25,305 nucleotides of DNA. Origin: Pseudomonadota bacterium. GTDB taxonomy: Bacteria; Pseudomonadota; Gammaproteobacteria; Burkholderiales; Burkholderiaceae_D. The stretch spans positions 1 to 25,305 of the forward strand of contig JAFAGG010000073.1 in NCBI GenBank assembly GCA_023422955.1, read 5' to 3'. The notes under the pieces were generated by a model, which was not told the DNA's origin, did not search any database, and saw only the letters and a list, made by a program, of their open reading frames with translations. Position numbers and translations under genes: made by a program. Positions 6,603 to 13,362 of the stretch are shown one piece after another; the first letter of the stretch is position 1; the number at the start of each line of letters is the position of its first letter.

Positions 6603-8079
6603 AGCGACACCGGCGGCAACGACCGCTCCCACAGCATCCAGCTTCGGCGGTTCAGTCGATATCGAATGCCAGATGCTGGTATTGGGCGCCGGCCCCGGCG
6701 GTTATTCCGCCGCCTTCCGCGCAGCCGACCTCGGCATGAATACCGTGCTGGTAGAGCGCTACTCGACATTGGGCGGCGTGTGCCTCAACGTAGGCTGCAT
6801 TCCATCCAAGGCATTGCTGCATGTAGCCGCTGTCATCGATGAAACCCAGACGATGGCCGACCACGGCATCAGCTTCGGCAAGCCGCAAATCGATATCGAC
6901 AAGCTGCGCGGCTGGAAAGACAAAGTGATTTCCAGGATGACCGGCGGCCTCGCAGGTATGGCGAAAGCACGCAAGGTCAACGTGGTGCAGGGCGTGGGCC
7001 AGTTCCTGAGCCCGAATCACATGGAAGTGAGCGCCGCTGACGGCAGCAAGAAAGTGGTGAAGTTCGAGAAAGCCATCATCGCTGCCGGTTCTTCCGTGGT
7101 GAATCTGCCGTTCGTGCCCGAAGATCCGCGCATCGTGGATTCCACCGGTGCGCTGGAATTGCGTAGCGTGCCCAAAAAAATGCTGGTCATCGGCGGCGGT
7201 ATCATCGGCCTGGAAATGGCGACCGTCTATTCCACGCTCGGTGCGCGCATCGACGTAGTCGAAATGATGGATGGCCTGATGCAGGGCGCGGACCGCGACC
7301 TGGTCAAGGTCTGGCAGAAGTTCAATGAAAAGCGCTTCGACCGCGTCATGCTGAAGACCAAGACCGTCGGCGTGGAAGCGCTGAAGGAAGGCATCAAGGT
7401 CACCTTCGAAGCGGCCGAAGCCGGCGGCACCGCGCCCGAACCGCAGCTGTACGACATGGTGCTGGTGGCCGTGGGCCGCAGCCCGAACGGCAAGAAGATT
7501 GCCGCCGACAAGGCCGGCGTTGCCATCACCGACCGCGGCTTCATCAACGTGGATACCCAGATGCGCACCAACGTGCCGCACATCTTCGCCATCGGCGACA
7601 TCGTCGGCCAGCCCATGCTGGCGCACAAGGCCGTGCATGAAGCGCACGTGGCAGCGGAAGCCGCTAACGGCGAGAAGTCGCATTTCGATGCACGCGTGAT
7701 TCCATCGGTGGCCTACACCGATCCCGAAGTGGCTTGGGTTGGCCTCACCGAAGACGAAGCCAAGGCGCAAGGCATCAAGGTCGAGAAAGGTTTGTTCCCG
7801 TGGGCGGCCAGTGGTCGCGCCGTGGCGAATGGCCGCGAAGAAGGCTTCACCAAGCTGCTGTTCGACGCTACCACGCACCGCATCGTCGGCGGCGGCATCG
7901 TCGGCACGCATGCCGGCGACATGATCGGCGAAATCGCATTGGCAATCGAAATGGGCGCAGATGCTGTCGATATCGGCAAGACCATCCATCCGCATCCGAC
8001 GCTGGGTGAATCGATAGGCATGGCGGCGGAAGTGTTTAAAGGGGTGTGTACCGATCTTCCGCCAGCACGGAAGCGGTAA
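6268..8079 (+). CDS. lpdA: Dihydrolipoamide dehydrogenase (E3) with N-terminal lipoyl domain
   Basis: E3 reoxidises dihydrolipoyl groups and reduces NAD. The 603-aa protein is longer than the usual roughly 475 aa because an 80-residue lipoyl domain (Lys43 in ESDKAS) and an Ala/Pro linker precede the flavoenzyme. The FAD motif GAGPGG is at 140-145, the redox disulfide is Cys172/Cys177 in GGVCLNVGCIPSK, the NAD motif GGGIIG is at 309-314, the second FAD segment contains FAIGDIVG, and the active-site His576/Glu581 lie in HPTLGE near the C-terminus. This fused architecture is known from other betaproteobacteria and Neisseria. The start is fixed by the ribosome binding site shared with aceF. It is followed by a strong terminator. 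Confidence 0.97.
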   Translation: MSLVEVKVPDIGDFKDVEVIELLVKAGDTVSVDQSLVTVESDKASLEIPSSHAGVIKELKIKLGDKVSEGSLLLTLEEAAGAESAPTADTAPAAAPQAAAPAPAPQAAPAPAATPAATTAPTASSFGGSVDIECQMLVLGAGPGGYSAAFRAADLGMNTVLVERYSTLGGVCLNVGCIPSKALLHVAAVIDETQTMADHGISFGKPQIDIDKLRGWKDKVISRMTGGLAGMAKARKVNVVQGVGQFLSPNHMEVSAADGSKKVVKFEKAIIAAGSSVVNLPFVPEDPRIVDSTGALELRSVPKKMLVIGGGIIGLEMATVYSTLGARIDVVEMMDGLMQGADRDLVKVWQKFNEKRFDRVMLKTKTVGVEALKEGIKVTFEAAEAGGTAPEPQLYDMVLVAVGRSPNGKKIAADKAGVAITDRGFINVDTQMRTNVPHIFAIGDIVGQPMLAHKAVHEAHVAAEAANGEKSHFDARVIPSVAYTDPEVAWVGLTEDEAKAQGIKVEKGLFPWAASGRAVANGREEGFTKLLFDATTHRIVGGGIVGTHAGDMIGEIALAIEMGADAVDIGKTIHPHPTLGESIGMAAEVFKGVCTDLPPARKR

Positions 8080-8095
8080 GCGGTAACGCTATCCA

Positions 8096-8127
8096 ACAAA
8101 GGCGCTCAAATGAGCGCCTTTGTTTTT
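8096..8127 (+). terminator. Rho-independent terminator after lpdA
   Basis: ACAAAGGCGCTC-AAAT-GAGCGCCTTTGT forms a perfect 12-bp stem with a four-base loop (8096-8123), ending in TTTTT. It begins 17 bases after the lpdA stop and closes the PDH cluster. Confidence 0.9.
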
Positions 8128-8161
8128 CCACTTTCAGGTCAGGCCTCACAATTAGTCATAC

Positions 8162-8190
8162 TCTTTCCCCTCCCCTTCAAGGGGAAGGAG
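8162..8190. repeat. Dispersed intergenic palindrome, copy B
   Basis: A single hairpin unit, TCCCCTT-C-AAGGGGA (8171-8185), sits in a TTCCCC...GGAAGG context and is related to the hairpins at 189-209 and 10990-11085. It lies between the lpdA terminator and the next gene. Confidence 0.5.
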
Positions 8191-8250
8191 CGATCCTGCT
8201 TCCCCTCGCCGTGCTAAATTGACCGCTACAACGACCAGCGAGGCAATCCC

Positions 8251-8565
8251 ATGAAAACCCTCTACCAGGCATCAAGCGCGCTCGAAGCCCACATGATCCT
8301 GAACCTGCTCGAAACCGAAGGCATCAGCGGCAGAATAGACGGAGAGTTTTTGCAGGGAGGCGTAGGCGAACTGCCCGCTGCCGGATTGGTGCGAGTGATG
8401 GTGGCGGAGGATGACTATCAAGCCGCCAAGGAAATCGTGAATGAATGGGAGGCATCTCAACCGCCCCAATCAGGTGATCAACTCTCCGCTGAGCGCGTGA
8501 GGAAGTTCCCGATATTCCTTGCCGGCATAGCGGTCGGTTTCCTTTTGGCGATGTTGCTTACATAG
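8251..8565 (+). CDS. DUF2007-family small protein with C-terminal membrane anchor
   Basis: A 104-aa protein. Residues 1-70 (MKTLYQASSALEAHMILNLL..., then GRIDGEFLQGGVGELPAAG, LVRVMVAEDDYQAAKEIV) match the pattern of DUF2007, a small ferredoxin-like fold often called a putative prokaryotic signal-transducing protein. After a polar linker, about residues 86-103 (FPIFLAGIAVGFLLAMLL) form one hydrophobic helix, so the domain would face the cytoplasm from the inner membrane. GCGAGG lies upstream of the ATG. The stop is doubled (TAG TGA) and the gene converges on the NERD gene 12 bases away. Molecular function is not established. Confidence 0.85.
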   Translation: MKTLYQASSALEAHMILNLLETEGISGRIDGEFLQGGVGELPAAGLVRVMVAEDDYQAAKEIVNEWEASQPPQSGDQLSAERVRKFPIFLAGIAVGFLLAMLLT

Positions 8566-8568
8566 TGA

Positions 8569-8585
8569 GTGGGTGCGCTACCCAC
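8569..8585. terminator. Hairpin between converging genes
   Basis: GTGGGT-GCGCT-ACCCAC forms a 6-bp stem between the converging DUF2007 and NERD genes and overlaps the NERD stop codon. There is no good U-run on either side, so a weak bidirectional terminator is only a possibility. Confidence 0.3.
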
Positions 8586-9522
8586 GCTGAAACTTTGTCT
8601 GGCAGGGACGACAGTAGGTTCTGCCACCGAAGCGAGGCTTATTCTTCCAGCAGTAGTCCGCCACGACATCTGGAATGGTGATCTTGCAGGCAAAGCAGTA
8701 GTAAGCGTTTCTCTTGCCTTCGCCACTATCAGCCTTCTTGAAATACTCGGGAGTCGCAGGCTGCTCCACCACAGGATGGTTGCCAAGCAGAGCGCCGGCC
8801 AGATCAAACTTTTTCACGTAGTCGATGCGCCCCGGTTTATGTAGGGCTGTCAGCTTCTCGGCCAGATCGCGCACGGTGTTGGCCGATATGATTTTCATCG
8901 CAAGAAGTACATCTGAAGGTTTCAGCTTATCCATCTCCTTCATGTACCAGGTAAAGAAGCTATCACTCTTTACGATGCTTTCCAGATCAATCTTGCTTGT
9001 CTTGGGACGCTTGATCGTCGCTTTCGGAGATACCAGCACGACAGAACGGAAAGAAGGGGGCATTGGGATGCCAAGACGCGTCGGATGCCCAATTTCTTTA
9101 AAAGCATCTTCAAGCACTCTAATGTGCCGATTGTTCTGTTCGATAGGGGAGGGAATGCCGATCTCCTTTCCCTCATACGGAAGCGAAAATTCGCCATGCT
9201 CGTTGATAGTGATGCCAGTACTGAAGGTTTTGGTTTCCAGCACATACACTTCAAGCATCCGGCCAATCAGGAGATGATCTATTTGCGCGACTCTTCCATT
9301 TATTTCCAGTCGCAGATCATGGATGACGGCGATGTTTTTTGAGGGCGCGAAATAGAAATCGATCTCGTAAGCCGCCTGCTTTTCGCTTGCCACGCCTATC
9401 GTCAGATCACGTAACTCTTTTTCGATCTGCTGCTTTTTTGCCGCCGGAACCTTATCGTGATTGAGCAGGTTCTTGAGGATGGCTATCTGACTTTCCTTGT
9501 CGTCTGCACTTTTGAGTAACAT
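8578..9522 (-). CDS. NERD (nuclease-related) domain protein with C-terminal zinc ribbon
   Basis: The 314-aa protein has a charged, coiled-coil-like N-terminus (1-45) and then a NERD-type nuclease core. Asp82 in QIDHL and Glu96-x-Lys98 in VLETK form the PD-(D/E)XK-like triad, so metal-dependent DNA cleavage is plausible but inferred. The C-terminus carries two CxxC pairs, Cys276/279 and Cys304/307, which suggests a structural zinc ribbon. The gene is last in a leftward group with the Fic gene and overlaps the small ORF upstream by 40 bases. No strong ribosome binding site precedes the ATG, which fits coupled translation. NERD proteins sometimes occur in defence or stress loci; the actual role here is unknown. 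Confidence 0.85.
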   Translation of the reverse strand: MLLKSADDKESQIAILKNLLNHDKVPAAKKQQIEKELRDLTIGVASEKQAAYEIDFYFAPSKNIAVIHDLRLEINGRVAQIDHLLIGRMLEVYVLETKTFSTGITINEHGEFSLPYEGKEIGIPSPIEQNNRHIRVLEDAFKEIGHPTRLGIPMPPSFRSVVLVSPKATIKRPKTSKIDLESIVKSDSFFTWYMKEMDKLKPSDVLLAMKIISANTVRDLAEKLTALHKPGRIDYVKKFDLAGALLGNHPVVEQPATPEYFKKADSGEGKRNAYYCFACKITIPDVVADYCWKNKPRFGGRTYCRPCQTKFQRG

Positions 9523-9674
9523 GGTATTTGCCGAAAAGTGTGGAAGTGGGCCGTCAATCTGTTTAATCCGAGATCCAGAATAACGCGCGAAGCAATTCTT
9601 GTGTCAATCAACGGCTCATCCCGGCTGCGCGCCGCGCGAATATCCCGCAGTTGGGCTTCGCTGAGAAAGGCCAT
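9483..9674 (-). CDS. Hypothetical 63-aa ORF coupled to fic; possible gene remnant
   Basis: The ATG overlaps the fic stop as TAATG, a usual sign of translational coupling, and the ORF ends 40 bases inside the NERD gene. The first half (MAFLSEAQLRDIRAARSRDE...) looks like protein sequence, while the second half does not. It may be a real small protein, a truncated remnant that brings ribosomes to the NERD start, or chance. No family was recognised. Confidence 0.35.
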   Translation of the reverse strand: MAFLSEAQLRDIRAARSRDEPLIDTRIASRVILDLGLNRLTAHFHTFRQIPCYSKVQTTRKVR

Positions 9675-10780
9675 TATCGTTCCCCCTGGGTCATCAACTG
9701 CACCAGCGGTGCGTTGATGAAGTACACATGTTTGCCCTGGTTATGTTCGAGCACCAGGCCCACCTGCGCCAATTGACGCAGATACTTCGCCGCTGTCTGG
9801 CGCGTGACGCCGAGATCGTTCTGCACGAATTCGATGCGCGTATAGGGATGGCGGAAAAGATTGTTCAGCAGATCCTGCGAATAGAGCCTCGGCAGCTCGG
9901 TGCGCATGCGGTGCTTGGTATTTGCCATCAGCTCGCGCATGCCGCCTACCAGTTGCACCGCACGCTGCGCCGTATCCGCCACCGCGCTCAGCATGAACAC
10001 CACCCATTCCTGCCATGCGGCCGTATTGGGCTGCTCATCGCGCACTGCCTGCAGCAGCCGGTAGTAATCGTTCTTGTGCTCATTGATGTAGCGCGACAGA
10101 TAAAGTATCGGCGTATCCAGCAAGCCGGTCTGCACCAGATAGAGCACGCACAGTATCCGTCCTATGCGGCCATTGCCGTCGCTGAAAGGATGGATGCTTT
10201 CAAACTGGTGATGAATCAGCGCCATCTTGATGATGGGGTCCAGGTCGCAGGCGGCGTCATCATTGATGAATCGTTCCAGCTCCTGCATGTGACGCTGAAC
10301 GCTCGCGCCATCCTGCGGCGGCACGAATACCGTGGCGCCCGTTCTTTCATTCTTGAGTACCGTGCCGCCGCTGGCGCGTAAGCTTTCGCTGCTGTTCTTC
10401 AGGAGCTGGAACAGTGCAATCAGGGTGCCGTTGGACAGCAGACCCTGCTGTTCGCGCATGCGCTGAAAGCCATGCCTCAAGGCTTCGCGATAACGTGCCA
10501 CTTCCTTGGCCGCTGGCGACACCCACTCGGCGATGTGCAGGTCGGCCTGGAACAGTTCATCCTGGGTGGTCACATAACTTTCCACCTCCGAGCTGGCCTT
10601 CGCTTCCTGCAGTGCCAGAGTATTGATCAGGATGGCTTGATTGGGAATGCTGGCCGCGCAACCCTTGAGCTCCGCGAGATGACGATGCGCAGCCACCAGC
10701 ACCTTTTGCACTTCCGGCAACTGAAAGTCCACGTTTGCCGGCGGCAACGGCGGAATCAGGTAAAGGGGCTGGAAAGCCAT
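9674..10780 (-). CDS. Fic-domain protein AMP transferase with C-terminal winged helix
   Basis: Fic enzymes usually transfer AMP from ATP to a hydroxyl side chain of a target protein. In this 368-aa protein the catalytic loop HPFSDGNGRIGR runs from His197 to Arg208 and is complete. The N-terminal helix carries SSEVES at 63-68, which aligns with the autoinhibitory (S/T)xxxE(G/N) motif, with Glu67 as the inhibitory residue and Ser68 in place of Gly/Asn. This places it with Fic proteins having an N-terminal inhibitory helix. The C-terminal segment (about 300-360, GVTRQTAAKYLRQLAQVGLV) is a winged helix, so the protein may bind DNA and control its own operon. AGGAG precedes the ATG. Downstream genes are a 63-aa ORF and a NERD protein. 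Confidence 0.93.
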   Translation of the reverse strand: MAFQPLYLIPPLPPANVDFQLPEVQKVLVAAHRHLAELKGCAASIPNQAILINTLALQEAKASSEVESYVTTQDELFQADLHIAEWVSPAAKEVARYREALRHGFQRMREQQGLLSNGTLIALFQLLKNSSESLRASGGTVLKNERTGATVFVPPQDGASVQRHMQELERFINDDAACDLDPIIKMALIHHQFESIHPFSDGNGRIGRILCVLYLVQTGLLDTPILYLSRYINEHKNDYYRLLQAVRDEQPNTAAWQEWVVFMLSAVADTAQRAVQLVGGMRELMANTKHRMRTELPRLYSQDLLNNLFRHPYTRIEFVQNDLGVTRQTAAKYLRQLAQVGLVLEHNQGKHVYFINAPLVQLMTQGER

Positions 10781-10805
10781 GAGGTCTCCTCTTTTTTGCA
10801 GGAAT

Positions 10806-10831
10806 TTAACATGAAGCGGGCATCATGTTAA
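10806..10831. promoter_or_regulatory. Palindromic operator 1 upstream of fic
   Basis: TTAACATGA-N8-TCATGTTAA spans 26 bp with 9-bp arms. It lies between the presumed fic promoter and the start codon. It shares the TTAACAT-N12-ATGTTAA pattern with 10847-10872, 41 bp away, about four helical turns. Confidence 0.65.
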
Positions 10832-10843
10832 AAAAATCGCTGT

Positions 10844-10872
10844 TTTTTAACATTCCGGGCGGCTCATGTTAA
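10844..10872 (-). promoter_or_regulatory. fic promoter embedded in palindromic operator 2
   Basis: The second palindrome, TTAACAT-N12-ATGTTAA, occupies 10847-10872. On the minus strand its outer arm supplies TTAACA (5 of 6 to the -35 consensus) and, after 17 bases, TAAAAA (4 of 6 to the -10). A protein bound here would block RNA polymerase directly. Confidence 0.6.
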
Positions 10873-10980
10873 AAGCGCGGACACTTCGTATCTGCTTCCC
10901 TTTCCTCACTCTCTCCCGTTCACGGGAAAGGTTAGGGGGTCAGGCGACATGTCGTCTGCTTGCGGCCAGCGATACTCTGC

Positions 10981-11096
10981 GCTCAGGTTCCCTCCCCTTC
11001 AAGGGGAGGGGTGGGGTGGGGATGGGTCTTGCAGGTATGCGCTAAAACCCATCCCCATCCCGGCCTTCCCCTTGAAGGGGAAGGTAAGGCCTGAGC
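10981..11096. repeat. Composite intergenic inverted repeat, copy D of the dispersed family
   Basis: A nested structure: outer arms GCTCAGG (10981-10987) and CCTGAGC (11090-11096); inside them, two palindromes centred on CCCCTTCAAGGGG (about 10993-11005) and CCCCTTGAAGGGG (about 11068-11080); innermost, GGGGATGGGT / ACCCATCCCC (about 11017-11026 and 11047-11056). Copy A at 137-209 corresponds to the inner part and right half. A smaller TCCCGT/ACGGGA stem lies at about 10914-10927. I see no gene in 10873-11200. Confidence 0.7.
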
Positions 11097-11205
11097 ATAC
11101 TGCGCCGTGCTCGCCTTCGTCCGGCATAGCTGATTAACTGAAGATACTTGAATGGCATTTTGAAGACGACAATAATGCGCATCTTCCTTTTGCCAGGTAA
11201 TGCGC

Positions 11206-11850
11206 ATGTTCGATTTCTTCCAAGCCTTCCTCAAGAAAATGGCGGTGAACTTTCGAAGTATCGCCAAGGCTGCAAAGCACGAAGTGACAGTAGACGACTT
11301 GAAGCAGGATGCCTGGCTCATTGCTCAAGAACTGGGTGAGAAAAGAGGGCGAGAAGTCGATTTTTCCGATCCTGACGATCAGGCGCTGGTGATGCGCAGG
11401 GTGAACTTTCGCAACGTTGCGCGTGGCGACTGGAAGCTGCGCAAGGCCGTGCGCATAGATCGCCAGCCCGATGATGACGAGAACAGTCTACGCTGGGCTG
11501 ATCGCCTTGCCGCTTCACCTGCCTCGGATCCCGTGACCATGCTGATTATGTGCGAGTCGGCGCAGAAGCTGGAAGAGCTGCTGGCTAATAGCTTCTCTCA
11601 GGCCGTCGCCTATCTCGCGGCATTTTCCAACCTGAAGAATGACCACAGGCGCATATGCGCACACCTGGCAATCTCGGGCAGTACGCTGAATCGTCGAATC
11701 AAGGACGCTGTGGCGGTTTTCAAGAGGCAGCCCTCCTTGTTCGATGGAATAGAAAACATAAAGGATAGCTTCCTGCCGCTGAAAGGCAGATCGTATGCAG
11801 TCCGAAAATCTGAGAATGCCTCAGGTGTGCAAGAAGATTGGCTGGTCTGA
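11206..11850 (+). CDS. Sigma-like helix-turn-helix protein, function unknown
   Basis: A 214-aa predicted cytoplasmic protein. Near the N-terminus VTVDDLKQDAWLIAQEL recalls the DDLxQEAWL helix of sigma-70 region 2. Around residues 155-175 (RRICAHLAISGSTLNRRIKDAV) there is a good helix-turn-helix resembling region 4. The arrangement suggests a sigma-related or other DNA-binding protein, but the middle and C-terminal parts match nothing I know. The ATG at 11206 is preferred to 11200 because AGG at 11195-11197 is then eight bases away. Two copies of TAATGCGCAT (11173-11182, 11198-11207) flank the translation start region. The gene stands alone beside repeat-rich DNA. Confidence 0.7.
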   Translation: MFDFFQAFLKKMAVNFRSIAKAAKHEVTVDDLKQDAWLIAQELGEKRGREVDFSDPDDQALVMRRVNFRNVARGDWKLRKAVRIDRQPDDDENSLRWADRLAASPASDPVTMLIMCESAQKLEELLANSFSQAVAYLAAFSNLKNDHRRICAHLAISGSTLNRRIKDAVAVFKRQPSLFDGIENIKDSFLPLKGRSYAVRKSENASGVQEDWLV

Positions 11851-11924
11851 GGAATAGCCCTCCCTGCCTCACCCATTCAACGCATAGCCTGTTGCCCCCG
11901 CCCCGAACGCCACGCTGTCACGAT

Positions 11925-11967
11925 CCCGTCATAAATGCTTCTTAAAATTCCGTCAACTTATGACGGG
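11925..11967 (+). promoter_or_regulatory. Nested inverted repeats over the ribosome binding site of the binding-protein gene
   Basis: CCCGTCATAA (11925-11934) is perfectly complementary to TTATGACGGG (11958-11967). A middle CCGTCA (11950-11955) can pair with TGACGG (11961-11966) instead. Both structures include the GGG that begins the GGGAGAG ribosome binding site (11965-11971). This may be a DNA operator or a leader RNA with two exclusive folds. Confidence 0.5.
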
Positions 11968-11976
11968 AGAGTATTC

Positions 11977-13101
11977 ATGGCGGTCATCTTGCGAAGGTGG
12001 ATGAAGTACATCAGCTGGCTGGCACTGGCGTGTATGCCTTTGCTGGCGCATGCGGATCGCATCGTGATCGGTCAGGCCGTAGACTTGTCCGGACCAAGTG
12101 CAGCATTGGGGCGCGATTATGTTGCCGGCATCAAGACTTATTTCGATGGCTTGAATGCGAAGGGCGGCGTGCAGGGCAAGCGCATCCAGTATGTGGTCTA
12201 TGACGATAAAGGCGATCCCGCGCAGGCGGCCTTTGCTGTCACGGAGCTGATACAGCGGCATAAGGCGGATTTTCTGATCGGCGGCATCGGCGACGAGATG
12301 ACGCGCGCGATACTCAATGCCCCACGCTTTCGCAACAGCGACCATATCCTGTTCGCGCCGGTAGCGGGCGATGCTTACGACTGGACCGACCGCGTAATGC
12401 CATGGCGGCCCGGCTACAAGCAGGAGATAAAGCACATCTTTTCGCATTTTGCAGCCTTGGGTCTAAAGGACGTGGGGCTCGTCTACCAGGACTCGCCGAT
12501 GTACCGCGAGATTCCGAAACTGTTGCAGGACGAGGCGAAGCGGCAGGCTTTGCAGATCACCGGCATGGTTCGCATCAACGAGGACAGCGATAGCCTGGTT
12601 AAAGAAGCGGCCAGGCTTGCAAAGTCAGCGCCGCGTTTTGTGGTGGTGATTGCGGACAGTATCAGCACCGCGCTTTTTCTGAAGGAATTCCGCAAGCATC
12701 AGCGCGAGACTTATGTCGCCGGTACTTCCCTGACCAACCTGGAAACCTTGCTACAGGTGGCTGGCGCGCAAGCGGTTGAATGGACGCTGTTTTCGCAAGC
12801 CGTTCCCAATCCGCGTGCCGGACGTTCTCTGCTGCAGGTTGAGCACATGGATATGCTGCGCCGCTTTCGCGACGAGCCGCCCTCTGCGATGACGCTGGAA
12901 GGATTCGCGGTTGCCAAGTCGCTTGCCTCTGCAATTGGCATGTCCAGGCAAGGCAGTCACCATGTGCTGCGAGACTTGAGCAGCAAGCGTACCGAAATCG
13001 AACTCGGCGGCCTTCCCATCGTTTTCTCTCGCGAGCATGAGCGGCTGTCGCACTATCTGGATCTCGCTCTGTTTCGCAAGGGAGGCTATCTGGTCTTCTG
13101 A
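11977..13101 (+). CDS. Periplasmic substrate-binding protein, branched-chain amino acid ABC transporter type
   Basis: The 374-aa precursor has a signal peptide: Arg/Lys-containing start, hydrophobic core SWLALACMPLLA, and likely cleavage after AHA at residue 26. The mature part (IVIGQAVDLSGPSAALGRDYVAGIKTYF begins it) matches the Peripla_BP_6 / LivJ family, which binds amino acids, amides or small carboxylates by a two-lobe clamp. GGGAGAG at 11965-11971 supports the ATG at 11977; a longer start at 11935 lacks such support. No permease or ATPase genes lie near, so it is an orphan that could serve a transporter elsewhere or act as a sensor. A cyclase gene follows after 261 bases. Confidence 0.85.
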   Translation: MAVILRRWMKYISWLALACMPLLAHADRIVIGQAVDLSGPSAALGRDYVAGIKTYFDGLNAKGGVQGKRIQYVVYDDKGDPAQAAFAVTELIQRHKADFLIGGIGDEMTRAILNAPRFRNSDHILFAPVAGDAYDWTDRVMPWRPGYKQEIKHIFSHFAALGLKDVGLVYQDSPMYREIPKLLQDEAKRQALQITGMVRINEDSDSLVKEAARLAKSAPRFVVVIADSISTALFLKEFRKHQRETYVAGTSLTNLETLLQVAGAQAVEWTLFSQAVPNPRAGRSLLQVEHMDMLRRFRDEPPSAMTLEGFAVAKSLASAIGMSRQGSHHVLRDLSSKRTEIELGGLPIVFSREHERLSHYLDLALFRKGGYLVF

Positions 13102-13316
13102 ACAAGCTGTCAGGCGGTCAGGACGCATTGAGCTCCATGCTTCGGCCTGATTCGGCATAGTGCTTATTTTTTACGCAGCATGGCAAGTTCGGCTGTTAAA
13201 ACGGCAGTGCTTCTTTGCCGGCCTTGAGTTGTTGTCAAAATTCCGGCTTTCATTGCGAAGAGGGGCATGCAATCATTCAACCGGAGCGCGCGCTTTTCAT
13301 TAAAATACGGGGGGCG

Positions 13317-13334
13317 CCGATAAGATTTTATCGG
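13317..13334. promoter_or_regulatory. Short palindrome upstream of the diguanylate cyclase
   Basis: CCGATAA-GATT-TTATCGG is a perfect 7-bp inverted repeat ending 28 bases before the dosC start. It may be a repressor site or a leader stem-loop. Upstream, TAAAAT at about 13300-13305 is a possible -10 box with no convincing -35. Confidence 0.4.
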
Positions 13335-13362
13335 ACGATAGTATTTTCATCACAGGTTGAGT

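Noticed and set aside
6652..7995. 447-codon minus-strand frame opposite lpdA
   Set aside because: Composition is His/Asp/Val-rich as in antisense frames of GC-biased genes; lpdA motifs on the other strand are unambiguous.
10873..11200. CRISPR array
   Set aside because: The repeats are inverted palindromes of differing lengths, not direct repeats with regular unique spacers, and no cas gene is present.
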